Notes: generated by a model from the sequence alone, not told the origin. 64,000 nucleotides of DNA from Neobacillus notoginsengisoli (GCF_003515685.1 NZ_QWEG01000005.1:1-64000); one strand, 5' to 3'. Shown: positions 1 to 6,996, numbered from the stretch's first letter. Numbers and translations: made by a program.

Positions 1-127
1 ACCTCACGTACGGTTTGATGAGGGGGAACAGGAAAAGGACTTGCCCACTTGTCTGGCTTAGTAAGGTGGAACACCCTGAAACCCGAGGACAAGAAGGGCA
101 AAGTCTAATTCCTGTTTTCTACTCTAC
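1..127 (+). mobile_element. 3' end of a group II intron (domain V remnant and domain VI)
   Basis: The window opens inside what looks like the 3' part of a bacterial group II intron. Seen: ACGTACGGTTTGATGAGGGG near position 7, matching the 3' half of domain V and its linker in Ll.LtrB-type introns; then a stem whose arms (around 29-46 and 96-114) pair as in domain VI, with an unpaired A in the TCTAATTCC segment as candidate branch point; then a pyrimidine-rich end CTACTCTAC at about 119-127. The reverse transcriptase/maturase ORF would lie upstream, outside the window. The exact 3' splice site (127 or nearby) is inferred from the usual AY ending. Confidence 0.7.
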
Positions 128-261
128 AGACAAGCTGCATGGCCTAAACTCCGATGCGTACCAATGCGGTTTCCCGTTTTCTTTTTAAATGATTGTCTCT
201 GCAGAAACTAACCAAGTTCCCATAACTGGGTAATATATGAAAAATTTTCTTAATAAAGGGT

Positions 262-290
262 TTACAAACACATGAATAGTGGTTATAATT
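262..290 (+). promoter_or_regulatory. Sigma-A-type promoter of the micro-ORF cluster
   Basis: TTTACA at 262-267 and TATAAT at 285-290 are separated by exactly 17 bases. The promoter lies 45 bases before the AAAGGAGG site of the 26-codon ORF and should drive the following cluster of very small genes. Confidence 0.6.
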
Positions 291-334
291 ACCGATGGAA
301 GCAAAAATTACCTAACCTGAAAGGAGGCATTACC

Positions 335-415
335 ATGATCAAGTTTTACAACCACTTTCAAAAAACTTCATACAAAAATCATGCATGTTCTGCCTTCAGG
401 GATTGGATTTCTTAA
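335..415 (+). CDS. 26-residue small ORF (possible leader peptide)
   Basis: ATG at 335 follows a near-perfect ribosome binding site (AAAGGAGG at 320-327) and the frame runs 26 codons to TAA at 413-415. The peptide is polar and aromatic with a single Trp near its end; I do not recognise it. It sits directly before two hairpin/T-run structures, the layout of a leader peptide before an attenuator, but it has no run of codons for one amino acid that would name a signal. Alternatively it is simply the first member of the micro-ORF cluster. Translation is supported only by the ribosome binding site. Confidence 0.45.
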   Translation: MIKFYNHFQKTSYKNHACSAFRDWIS

Positions 416-444
416 CAGATTTTTTTAACATCAGCCATATCCAT

Positions 445-475
445 GCCGCGGGAGAACTGTGCCTGCGGCTTTTTT
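445..475 (+). terminator. Intrinsic terminator or attenuator 1 before yrzI
   Basis: GCCGCGGG pairs with CCTGCGGC (one G-U pair) around a 9-base loop and is followed directly by six T's (470-475). It lies between the 26-codon ORF and the first yrzI copy, so it can stop or attenuate transcription from the upstream promoter. Confidence 0.65.
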
Positions 476-482
476 ATGCCTA

Positions 483-577
483 AATTCCCATACCACTGGG
501 GCACTTTCTTATCAGGAAGGCTTCCAGTGGGAATTGGGGGACCGCAGGGATTATCAATTTCTCTGCGGCTTTTTTTG
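483..577 (+). terminator. Second leader hairpin plus intrinsic terminator 2
   Basis: A long imperfect stem joins 483-499 to 524-535 (AATTCCC..ACTGG with CCAGTGGGAATT, five-base bulge). It is followed by CCGCAG (542-547) pairing with CTGCGG (563-568) and T7. The CCGCAG/CTGCGG stem resembles terminator 1, so the two may be a duplicated attenuator. The next gene begins at 619. Confidence 0.6.
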
Positions 578-618
578 TGCCCATTTGGATATGAAATGAC
601 TATTAGGAGGTGAGACGA

Positions 619-759
619 ATGGTATTAAACATTTTCTTTTTGACAGTGACAATTAAAAAGCGAGTTATGAACCCGGAAGAAATCATGAAACGGGAACGCA
701 TTCAGAAAATTACTGAGGAGAACAAGGACCGTCAATTTTCGATGTACCGCCCGTTTTAA
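619..759 (+). CDS. yrzI: YrzI family small protein, copy 1
   Basis: A 46-residue protein with an AGGAGGTGA ribosome binding site ending 7 bases before ATG. It has a hydrophobic N-terminus (VLNIFFLTVTI), then a basic, charged region (KKR...IQKITEENKDRQ) ending in SMYRPF. This matches the Bac_small_yrzI family of Bacillus as I know it. The family's function is unsettled; the amphipathic start suggests membrane association. A paralogue (779-919) follows with the same IQK/VQKITEENK core and YRPF ending, so the pair arose by tandem duplication. Family assignment is from memory of the pattern. Confidence 0.75.
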   Translation: MVLNIFFLTVTIKKRVMNPEEIMKRERIQKITEENKDRQFSMYRPF

Positions 760-778
760 TTAAAGGTGGTGATACACA

Positions 779-919
779 ATGACCCTTCATATTTTCTTTT
801 TTATCATTACGATTCAGAAAAGGAAATACAGTCCGCGAGAACTAATCAACATGGAACATGTACAGAAAATTACCGAGGAAAATAAAAATCGGATGTTCAG
901 TCTTTACAGGCCATTTTAA
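779..919 (+). CDS. YrzI family small protein, copy 2
   Basis: A 46-residue protein, the same length as copy 1, beginning MTLHIFFFIITIQKRK and ending SLYRPF, with the shared VQKITEENK core. AAGGTGGTGA precedes the ATG by 7 bases. It is in the same transcription unit as copy 1, 19 bases downstream. It probably has the same (unknown) membrane-associated role; the two N-termini differ more than the C-termini. Confidence 0.75.
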   Translation: MTLHIFFFIITIQKRKYSPRELINMEHVQKITEENKNRMFSLYRPF

Positions 920-949
920 TACTAATTGACGGAAAGGTGGTAATTTTAG

Positions 950-1015
950 ATGGAAAGAGTATTCATATTGCAGAAAAGAAGAGGTTGCCTTTGGATTTTG
1001 AAGGATACTGGGTAA
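950..1015 (+). CDS. 21-residue micro-ORF
   Basis: ATG at 950 lies 8 bases after AAAGGTGG, and the frame runs 21 codons to TAA. The peptide is basic (QKRRG), followed by CLWILKDTG; it is not a YrzI repeat. It is supported only by the ribosome binding site and by its place in a string of very short genes. A longer overlapping frame starting at 937 has no better site and crosses into the third yrzI-like segment. Confidence 0.35.
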   Translation: MERVFILQKRRGCLWILKDTG

Positions 1016-1043
1016 TTAAAAGGTTCCAAGAGGAGGAACGACT

Positions 1044-1158
1044 ATGCCGATTCATTGTTTTTTCTTACCATTCATCTTTCGGCGGAAGCAAAAGCGATAA
1101 TGGCGGAAAGGGTCCAACACTGTACGGTATACAAGGTTTATACTATAATAAATATTAA
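1044..1158 (+). pseudogene. Third YrzI-like copy, frameshifted
   Basis: AGAGGAGG precedes ATG 1044, which opens MPIHCFFLPFIFRRK, similar to the start of YrzI copy 2 (M..H.FF...I). This frame stops at 1100. In the next frame the sequence reads KAIMAERVQH, resembling the EEIMKRERIQK segment of copy 1. Moving frame near 1090 therefore restores a YrzI-like protein, which points to a broken third copy. The 18-codon peptide 1044-1100 could still be made. Confidence 0.4.
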
Positions 1159-1184
1159 GGTATTAAAAATGGACAGAGCGAGGG

Positions 1185-1274
1185 ATGCTGGTTATGTTCT
1201 TAATGGTAATGGTACTCATTCTTACAGGCGCAATTGGCTGTATTATCGCGGCTGAAGTAAGCACAGAGGATTAA
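1185..1274 (+). CDS. 29-residue hydrophobic peptide
   Basis: ATG at 1185 opens a 29-codon frame that is almost wholly one membrane helix (MLVMFLMVMVLILTGAIGC...) with an acidic tail (VSTED). The upstream GAGCGAGGG is a weak ribosome binding site. It is the last gene before the strong terminator at 1287-1334. Single-span peptides of this kind occur as type I toxins or membrane regulators, but no family was recognised. Confidence 0.45.
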   Translation: MLVMFLMVMVLILTGAIGCIIAAEVSTED

Positions 1275-1286
1275 AAACACTTTATA

Positions 1287-1334
1287 AAGGGGCTGCAGAA
1301 AATCAGTTTATCTGATTATCTGCAGCCCCTTTTC
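1287..1334 (+). terminator. Strong intrinsic terminator of the micro-ORF cluster
   Basis: AAGGGGCTGCAG pairs with CTGCAGCCCCTT, with an inner AATCAG/CTGATT stem, ending in a T run at about 1331. It closes the small-gene unit and may also work on the opposite strand for the gene at 1358-1519. Confidence 0.85.
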
Positions 1335-1357
1335 CCAGGTGCGATTTGGTGAATCAA

Positions 1358-1519
1358 TCAGTTTCGGCGCCGAGGTCTAAACAATAAATAGACAATCAGC
1401 AAGACGGCCGCCGCAGCTGCGACCAGCCGGGGAGCAGAAATGTCCCCAAAAATAATTTGGGCGGATGCTGCTGTTACAACAAGTATCAATACTAAAATTA
1501 GAACTACTTTTTCAGGCAT
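1358..1519 (-). CDS. Small two-helix membrane protein
   Basis: A 53-residue protein whose ATG (1519) is preceded on its strand by AAGGGGATCGTT. Two hydrophobic stretches (about residues 5-20 and 31-47) flank a short QIIFGDISAPR loop, and the C-terminus is RPRRRN, so the tail is probably cytoplasmic. No catalytic motif. It is convergent with the micro-ORF cluster and divergent from sigK. Not recognised beyond small Bacillus membrane protein. Confidence 0.6.
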   Translation of the reverse strand: MPEKVVLILVLILVVTAASAQIIFGDISAPRLVAAAAAVLLIVYLLFRPRRRN

Positions 1520-1725
1520 AACGATCCCCTTCTTCTCTCTCTTATTTCTTTATTTTACCTGTGTGGATTGCCAAAGTCCATTTTGCCAAAATCCATGAAA
1601 GTTTTTTCGATAAATAGAAAAATGGGCGAACTTAGTAAAATACGGAAATTTTTAAGGACAGACACTTTCCTTCTTCTTAAAACATAGAAATTAGTTATAA
1701 GCTTAGCAGAAAGCGGGGAGAAAGT

Positions 1726-2457
1726 ATGTCCGGTATTCTGACCGCCCTCGGATATTTAGTAAAAGAGTTTCTTTTTCTTGTTTCCTATGTAAAGAATAAT
1801 GCTTTTCCGCAACCGCTGTCTTCTGCTGATGAAAAAAAATACCTCCAGCTTATGGCTGCCGGTGACTCCAATGCCCGGAATCTCCTCATCGAGCACAATC
1901 TTCGCCTTGTCGCCCATATTGTCAAAAAATTCGAGAATACTGGCGAGGATTCCGAAGATTTGATATCTATTGGAACAATTGGGCTTATTAAGGCGATTGA
2001 AAGCTATTCAGACGGCAAGGGGACGAAGCTTGCCACATATGCCGCAAGATGTATAGAAAATGAAATTTTAATGCATTTAAGAGCGTTGAAGAAAACCAAA
2101 AAAGATGTATCCCTTCATGACCCAATCGGCCAGGACAAAGAAGGAAACGAAATTTCGTTAATAGATGTGCTTAAGTCAGAATCCGAAGACGTAATTGAAA
2201 CAATCCAATTGAATATGGAGCTTGAAAAAATTAAGCAGTATATTAGTGTCCTTGACCCTAGGGAAAAAGAAGTCATTGTCGGAAGGTTTGGCCTGGATAT
2301 GCAAAAGGAAAAAACCCAGCGGGAGATCGCGAAGGAGTTAGGTATTTCCAGGAGTTATGTATCCAGGATTGAGAAAAGGGCGCTGATGAAAATGTTCCAT
2401 GAATTTTACAGGGCCGAAAAGGGAAGGCGGAAAAAGGGAAAGGCAGCCGACACATAA
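1726..2457 (+). CDS. sigK: RNA polymerase sporulation sigma factor SigK precursor, uninterrupted
   Basis: Late mother-cell sigma factor for spore coat and maturation genes. The 243 residues are colinear with B. subtilis pro-SigK: an N-terminal hydrophobic pro-sequence (about residues 1-20, ending in FLVS before [12 protein letters not shown]) removed by SpoIVFB; region 2 ([29 protein letters not shown], quoted in parts: [25 protein letters not shown]); and region 4 with the helix-turn-helix [20 protein letters not shown]. The reading frame is continuous, unlike B. subtilis 168, where the skin element splits it into spoIVCB and spoIIIC. The start is supported by a GGGGAGAAAGT site 5-10 bases upstream. 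It is monocistronic with its own terminator. Confidence 0.96.
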   Translation: MSGILTALGYLVKEFLFLVSYVKNNAFPQPLSSADEKKYLQLMAAGDSNARNLLIEHNLRLVAHIVKKFENTGEDSEDLISIGTIGLIKAIESYSDGKGTKLATYAARCIENEILMHLRALKKTKKDVSLHDPIGQDKEGNEISLIDVLKSESEDVIETIQLNMELEKIKQYISVLDPREKEVIVGRFGLDMQKEKTQREIAKELGISRSYVSRIEKRALMKMFHEFYRAEKGRRKKGKAADT

Positions 2458-2475
2458 GGTGCCTTTTCCTTTTGT
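2436..2475 (+). terminator. sigK terminator overlapping the end of the gene
   Basis: GGAAAGGCA (2437-2445, inside the last codons of sigK) pairs with TGCCTTTTCC (2460-2469), followed by TTTTG. Confidence 0.55.
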
Positions 2476-2603
2476 GTTTTAGTCTGGCATCCGGTTTAAA
2501 TTCCCCGTGAAATGACAATGTCAAATCCTCAAAGAATTTATCATTCGCCCATACAGCCTGCGGATAGGTACATACCCTGTAGTATGGGAAAGGGGTGATA
2601 TCC

Positions 2604-2756
2604 ATGTATGTTGGCTATCCATATTCGCCTTTTCCGGTTGGTTACCCTTACGGACCGGCAGCCGGCGGGTATGGTTTTGTGTATGCGCTTTTGATCATTC
2701 TTTTTATAATCATCCTGATCTTCGGGGGATGGTGGTATTTTTGCGGGAGACCGTGA
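2604..2756 (+). CDS. YjcZ-like small sporulation membrane protein
   Basis: A 50-residue protein with AAAGGGGTGAT before ATG 2604. The N-terminal half is rich in Tyr/Pro/Gly (YVGYPYSPFPVGYPYG); the C-terminal half is one strongly hydrophobic helix (ALLIILFIIILIFGGWWYF). This Tyr/Gly head plus a helix ending in GWW is typical of the YjcZ/CotZ-like small spore proteins of Bacillus, known from spore coat or membrane. The position right after sigK fits late sporulation expression, but I could not fix a sporulation promoter with confidence. Confidence 0.6.
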   Translation: MYVGYPYSPFPVGYPYGPAAGGYGFVYALLIILFIIILIFGGWWYFCGRP

Positions 2757-2765
2757 AACTAAATG

Positions 2766-2790
2766 GGGCCTGCCATTGTTAGGCCCTTTT
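2766..2790 (+). terminator. Terminator after the YjcZ-like gene
   Basis: GGGCCT (2766-2771) pairs with AGGCCC (2781-2786) and TTTT follows. Confidence 0.65.
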
Positions 2791-2892
2791 CACGTTTCTG
2801 AAAATAGAAATTTTCTGATTTTAAACTTATAATGAAAAGGCAGATGAGTAAGCCGTTTCACAATCAGGCAATACAGAACAGGGGGATACATA

Positions 2893-4692
2893 ATGACAGT
2901 TTCTGCTTTTTCGGAAGTTTGGGATTTGGATGTTATTTTTCAGGGTGGCAGCCATTCACCGGAATTTGTGGAGCATCTTGATGTAACAAAGCAATTGATT
3001 GATTCATTCAGGGCTGAAGTGGAGGAGTGGAATCCAGAAGAAGACGGCGATTTTGCCGGGACACTATTCCACCTCATTTCTTCCTTTGAAAACACGGCGA
3101 AAAAAATCCGCCAGGCCGGGGCGTTCCTATCCTGCCTGAAGGCGCAGAACACAGAGGACAAAAAGGCTTTAGAATTTGACTCCACCGTCATCGGCCTTAG
3201 CGCTTCTTTCCAAACTGTGCTTTCTTCCTTTGATGGAAAGCTTGCCGCACTCAGCCAGGAACAATGGGACGATGTGCTTAAAAATGAGCAAATAGAAGAA
3301 TTGGCTTTTATATTGACAGAGCGAAGGGAAAGGACGAAGGAAAAGCTGTCTCAAAAAGAGGAAGCCGTCATCAATTCGCTTGGAATTGATGGCTACCACG
3401 GCTGGGGCCAAATGTATGATCTTATTGTCAGCAACATAAAAATACCGTTTACAGAAAACGGAGAGGTAAAGCAATTATCTGTCGGCCAGGCGGCAAATAA
3501 GTACTCCAACAGTGATCGGAATGTGCGAAGGGAAGTCTTTATTGAATGGGAAAAAGCCTGGGGAGAACATGCCGATTATTTGGCAAAAGTCCTTAATCAC
3601 CTCGCAGGGTTCCGTTTAAACGTGTACAAGTTGAGAGGCTGGGATGACTACCTTAAAGAGCCCCTTGATTTGAACAGGATGAAAAAGGAAACTCTTGAAG
3701 CGATGTGGAATGCGGTTGAGGAGAATAAACAGCCACTAAAGGAATATTTGGAGCGCCGCGCAAAATTGATGGGAGTCGAAAAGCTTAGCTGGTATGACCT
3801 TGATGCCCCGTTTGGAAGCGCGGAGTCAAAGGTTCCTTACCAGGAAGGCGCACAGTTCATACTCGAGCAGTTTGCCCAATTCGGCAATGAATTGACTTCT
3901 TTCAGCAAAAAAGCCTTGGAGAACAGTTGGATTGAAGCCGAAGACAGGCCGGGTAAAGCTCCGGGCGGCTTCCATACTTACTTCCCAGAATCAAATCAAT
4001 CGCGGATTTTTATGACCTATTCCGGGACTTCATCAAATATTTCAACACTTGCCCATGAACTTGGCCACGGGTTCCATACGTATGCGATGAGGGATCTTCA
4101 TCTATTAAACCGAAATTATGCGATGAACGTGGCGGAAACTGCTTCGACTTTTGCCGAAATGATTGTTTCGGATGCTGCGGTTAAAAAGGCGAAGACAAAG
4201 GAAGAAAAACTTGCCCTCCTGGATGAGAAACTGCAAAGGTCAGTCGCTCTCCTCATGAATATCCATGCCCGATTCCTATTTGAAACAATGTTTTATGAGG
4301 AGCGGAAGCAAGGGTTTGTCAGTGCTGGCCGGCTGAATGAATTAATGGAGCAGGCGCAGAAAGAAGCTTATCTAGGAGCGCTTGACGAGGTTCATCCATC
4401 CTTCTGGGCGTCAAAGCTTCATTTCTTTATAACAGGCGTTCCATTCTACAATTTCCCTTACACTTTTGGGTTTTTGTTCTCAATGGGGATTTATGTGCGA
4501 GCCCTTGAGGAAGGAAGCGGATTTGAGGAAAAGTATATCGCTTTATTAAAGGACTCGGCATCCATGCCTGTGGAAGAATTGGCCGAGAAGCATCTTGGTG
4601 TGGACCTCACAAAAGTGGATTTTTGGAAAAAAGCGGTGGACCTTTGCACTGAAGATGTAAAAGAGTTCCTCGAGCTGACTGAAACAAACTAA
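2893..4692 (+). CDS. pepF: Oligoendopeptidase F family zinc peptidase (M3B)
   Basis: Cytosolic metallopeptidase that cuts short peptides (roughly 7-17 residues in studied PepF enzymes). The 599-residue length is usual for the family. The zinc site is visible: HELGH with His388, Glu389 and His392, and the third ligand Glu415 in NVAETAS. The N-terminal 130 residues are helical and not catalytic, and Tyr/Gly-rich substrate-loop residues (ITGVPFYNFPY) lie in the C-terminal part. The start has a GGGGGATACATA site and no better in-frame alternative. It is monocistronic between two terminators. Member of the PepF/M3 group; the exact subgroup (for example YjbG-like) is not resolved. Confidence 0.92.
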   Translation: MTVSAFSEVWDLDVIFQGGSHSPEFVEHLDVTKQLIDSFRAEVEEWNPEEDGDFAGTLFHLISSFENTAKKIRQAGAFLSCLKAQNTEDKKALEFDSTVIGLSASFQTVLSSFDGKLAALSQEQWDDVLKNEQIEELAFILTERRERTKEKLSQKEEAVINSLGIDGYHGWGQMYDLIVSNIKIPFTENGEVKQLSVGQAANKYSNSDRNVRREVFIEWEKAWGEHADYLAKVLNHLAGFRLNVYKLRGWDDYLKEPLDLNRMKKETLEAMWNAVEENKQPLKEYLERRAKLMGVEKLSWYDLDAPFGSAESKVPYQEGAQFILEQFAQFGNELTSFSKKALENSWIEAEDRPGKAPGGFHTYFPESNQSRIFMTYSGTSSNISTLAHELGHGFHTYAMRDLHLLNRNYAMNVAETASTFAEMIVSDAAVKKAKTKEEKLALLDEKLQRSVALLMNIHARFLFETMFYEERKQGFVSAGRLNELMEQAQKEAYLGALDEVHPSFWASKLHFFITGVPFYNFPYTFGFLFSMGIYVRALEEGSGFEEKYIALLKDSASMPVEELAEKHLGVDLTKVDFWKKAVDLCTEDVKEFLELTETN

Positions 4693-4702
4693 TGCACAAA
4701 GA

Positions 4703-4730
4703 AAACCCGGCAGTTTTCGCTGCCGGGTTG
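4703..4730. terminator. Bidirectional terminator between pepF and pssA
   Basis: AACCCGGCAG and CTGCCGGGTT form a perfect ten-base stem. pepF and pssA converge on it. Confidence 0.8.
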
Positions 4731-4739
4731 GTTGTTGCC

Positions 4740-5279
4740 TTAAACCTTTTTAAGTTTAAATGGGCTGACCATAAGAAATGCTAAAATCATGACAATAAAC
4801 AGGAAGCTTTGCGGGGGAATATAGGGAATCGCAAGAAAGCTCAATGTTACAAGGCAGCCGGCCGCTGTAATCGGAAGCCCTGTAAAATATCCGTTGCTTT
4901 CGGTAATATTGAACCGCGCGAGACGAAAAGCGCCGCAAGCAATGTAAAATACCGTGAAGAAGGAACCTGGTCCTCCAAATTCAAATAAAATTCCTTGGTA
5001 TATTAATAGTGCGGGCGCTACCCCGAATGATATAATATCACTCATGGAATCCAATTGTTTCCCCAATTCCGATTCTATATTGAACTTTCTGGCAACCATG
5101 CCGTCGAACCGGTCAGCAAGAGCAGCAATAAAAATGAGAAGAAGACTGAGCCTTAAATTTCCATGAAGAGTAAAAATAATTGCAAAACCGCCCAGTGATA
5201 AGTTCATCAGCGTCAGGACATTGGCTGTTTGTGTCTTAAGCTTTTTAACCGTCTGGTCTACAACATCTAATAAAAACAT
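4740..5279 (-). CDS. pssA: CDP-diacylglycerol-serine O-phosphatidyltransferase
   Basis: Makes phosphatidylserine from CDP-diacylglycerol and L-serine in the membrane, the first step toward phosphatidylethanolamine. The 179 residues show the CDP-alcohol phosphotransferase signature (DGMVAR...GKQLDSMSD), i.e. D-G-x2-A-R-x8-G-x3-D-x3-D, at about residues 58-80, and several membrane helices (about 20-45, 85-100, 105-120, 130-175). AAGGAGTGAGGAA precedes ATG 5279. It is divergent from psd (5472), the next enzyme; in B. subtilis the two genes sit in one operon elsewhere on the chromosome, so this placement differs. Confidence 0.93.
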   Translation of the reverse strand: MFLLDVVDQTVKKLKTQTANVLTLMNLSLGGFAIIFTLHGNLRLSLLLIFIAALADRFDGMVARKFNIESELGKQLDSMSDIISFGVAPALLIYQGILFEFGGPGSFFTVFYIACGAFRLARFNITESNGYFTGLPITAAGCLVTLSFLAIPYIPPQSFLFIVMILAFLMVSPFKLKKV

Positions 5280-5471
5280 TTCCTCACTCCTTTTCGGTGA
5301 TCCTTATTTGTTTAAAAGGGACCCCGGTATAAAAGAAACAAAGGCTATGGCCAAGGTTCCTGTTCCGACCAACTTTGGAATAAATAGAATCATTATCCTA
5401 TCTTACTTATATTTTAAGTCTTTTATGACGGTTCGTAAAGAGTATATTTACACTATTTGGAGGTAAGTACA

Positions 5472-6251
5472 TTGTTCAAGCCTTTCTATCGGCTTCTGAT
5501 CGAGTTAACAAACGGCAGATGGTCTTCCATTCTTCTAAAAAAGTTTGCCCGCTCACCAAGAAGCAAGCGTGTTGTCAACCGCTTTGCCAAAGCCTATCGG
5601 TTAAATACAGAAGAAATGGAAACAGAGCTTTCCGGGTTCCCAACCTTGCATGATTTATTCATCCGAAAACTGAAGCCGGGAGCACGCCAGGTTGATCCTG
5701 GGGAAAGTTCGGTGGTAAGCCCTGTCGATGCAGTCATTGAAGATGTCGGATATATTACCCCTTTAAGTGAAATGGAAGTGAAAGGGAAAATCTATTCGAT
5801 TGTTGACATGCTGGGTGATAAAGAAACAGCAAAAAAATATATGGACGGAGTCTACATGATTTTTTACTTAAGCCCAAGCCATTACCATCGAATCCACAGC
5901 CCAATCAACGGTAAAGTGGAAAGGCAATGGACACTCGGAAAAAAATCATACCCTGTCAATAAATGGGGCCTTAAATACGGCGCGGATACACTTTCCAAAA
6001 ACTATAGAATGATTTCTGAAGTACGGACTGACAGCGGAATGGTTGCGATTGTAAAAGTAGGAGCGATGTTTGTCAATTCAATTGAAACGACCCATACAGG
6101 CACTGATTTGAAAAAAGGTGAAGAAATAGCCTATTTCAGCTTCGGTTCAACCATTGTCCTGCTTTTTGAAAAAGGCTGTTTTTCTCCGGATCCTGCTATT
6201 TCAATTCCCCATCCGATCAAAATGGGCGAGAGAATTGGCGTGTTCCGATAA
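5472..6251 (+). CDS. psd: Phosphatidylserine decarboxylase precursor
   Basis: Converts phosphatidylserine to phosphatidylethanolamine. The proenzyme cuts itself at a conserved GST: FGST lies in YFSFGSTIVLLFEK near the C-terminus, where the Ser becomes the pyruvoyl cofactor of the small alpha chain. Conserved SPVDAVIEDVG and SPSHYHRIHSP (catalytic Asp/His region) are visible. TTG at 5472 is chosen because GGAGGT (5459-5464) sits 7 bases before it and the product then begins MFKPFYRLLIELTN as in B. subtilis Psd; the upstream TTG at 5457 overlaps the ribosome binding site. 259 residues. Works with the divergent pssA. Confidence 0.94.
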   Translation: MFKPFYRLLIELTNGRWSSILLKKFARSPRSKRVVNRFAKAYRLNTEEMETELSGFPTLHDLFIRKLKPGARQVDPGESSVVSPVDAVIEDVGYITPLSEMEVKGKIYSIVDMLGDKETAKKYMDGVYMIFYLSPSHYHRIHSPINGKVERQWTLGKKSYPVNKWGLKYGADTLSKNYRMISEVRTDSGMVAIVKVGAMFVNSIETTHTGTDLKKGEEIAYFSFGSTIVLLFEKGCFSPDPAISIPHPIKMGERIGVFR

Positions 6252-6257
6252 GATTAT

Positions 6258-6285
6258 GCAGCGGCGCTTAACTGCGCCGCTGTTC
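6258..6285 (+). terminator. Hairpin after psd
   Basis: AGCGGCGC (6260-6267) pairs with GCGCCGCT (6274-6281). The trailing T run is weak. Confidence 0.5.
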
Positions 6286-6306
6286 ATATTAATAGAAGTT
6301 ATGGGT

Positions 6307-6330
6307 ATAAAAAAGACCCCCTGGGGGGCC
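6307..6330 (-). terminator. sda terminator
   Basis: On the minus strand GGCCCCCC pairs with GGGGGTC around a two-base turn and is followed by T6. It lies 6 bases after the sda stop codon. Confidence 0.7.
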
Positions 6331-6335
6331 TTGTA

Positions 6336-6476
6336 TCAGGAAGATACCCTGACTTTATGGGATAACGACCGGCGCTGGATTTCTTTTTCGATAAGGCGAA
6401 TAAAATCAGGGCTAAGTTTCAGTTCTCTTGCTTTAAAATACGATTCAATCAGCAAATCATCTGACAGTTTGCGCAT
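6336..6476 (-). CDS. sda: Sporulation checkpoint protein Sda
   Basis: A 46-residue inhibitor that binds the dimerisation domain of KinA-type histidine kinases and stops the phosphorelay when replication is perturbed. It starts [14 protein letters not shown] and ends in ..VRVSS, the same length and pattern as B. subtilis Sda; helix-turn-helix hairpin [10 protein letters not shown] / [25 protein letters not shown] precedes ATG 6476. The neighbour yqeG is divergent, as in B. subtilis. The upstream DnaA-box cluster (6599-6697) matches the known DnaA-dependent control of sda. It is below the usual ORF size cut-off and easy to miss. Confidence 0.93.
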   Translation of the reverse strand: MRKLSDDLLIESYFKARELKLSPDFIRLIEKEIQRRSLSHKVRVSS

Positions 6477-6598
6477 GCCAGAATTCACCCCCCTGAAAAT
6501 TGTTGGTCTAAATTTATTTCGGATGGAATATAAATGTAAGTTCGTGATGTTTATATCACTAATTTAACAAAAAAGATACAGGAGAACAATCGTTCTTA

Positions 6599-6697
6599 TT
6601 GTCCACAGCTATCGGTGGATAACCTGTGACTAAGTTGTTTATAATCTAGAAAAAGATGATAGTGGCAAGAAGGATAATGTGAATAAAGTTATCCACA
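6599..6697. promoter_or_regulatory. DnaA-box cluster in the sda-yqeG intergenic region
   Basis: Four DnaA-type 9-mers in 99 bases: TTATCCACA at 6689-6697 and TGTGAATAA at 6678-6686 (reverse of TTATTCACA) match the consensus TTATNCACA exactly; TTGTCCACA at 6599-6607 and GGTGGATAA at 6614-6622 each have one mismatch. In B. subtilis the yqeG-sda region is one of the chromosomal DnaA-binding clusters, and DnaA activates sda. The cluster lies 123-221 bases upstream of the sda start. Confidence 0.8.
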
Positions 6698-6849
6698 ACT
6701 TGTAAAAACGCCCTTTTTGTCGAAAATTATTTATTGAAAAACCCGGTTTTATTCAAATTTCTGGGCTGATGGGTAAATGTTATATAGTATAGATACAAGG
6801 AAATTGCCGATATTTGTTCGTTTAAGAAATAGGCTTTGTTATAGGCCAA

Positions 6850-6996
6850 TGTTGATTTAAACCTACGTTGATTGTAGCGAAGGGCACCGACTCCTGCGGG
6901 ATGTAGCGGCAAGGTGGAGACCCCGCAGGCGCTGACGCGCCGAGGAGGCTCCACTGACGCCCCGCGGAAAGCGTGTGCCCGTAGCGGAAATCAACA
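6850..6996. repeat. Intergenic repeat family 1, copy 1
   Basis: A 147-bp element bounded by perfect 9-bp inverted repeats TGTTGATTT (6850-6858) and AAATCAACA (6988-6996). The interior carries AGCGAAGGGCACCGACTCC, GATGTAGCGGCAAGGTGGAG, a CGCAGGCGC..GCGCC hairpin and GAGGAGGCTCCACTGACGCC. The same blocks recur at 42106-42360 and 56943-57280, so this is a dispersed, MITE-like or bcr-type Bacillus repeat. No transposase. The minus-strand ORF across it is not a gene. Confidence 0.85.

Noticed and set aside
6727-6954. 75-codon minus-strand ORF
   Set aside because: Lies mostly in the family 1 repeat and the DnaA-box spacer; no ribosome binding site and no family resemblance.
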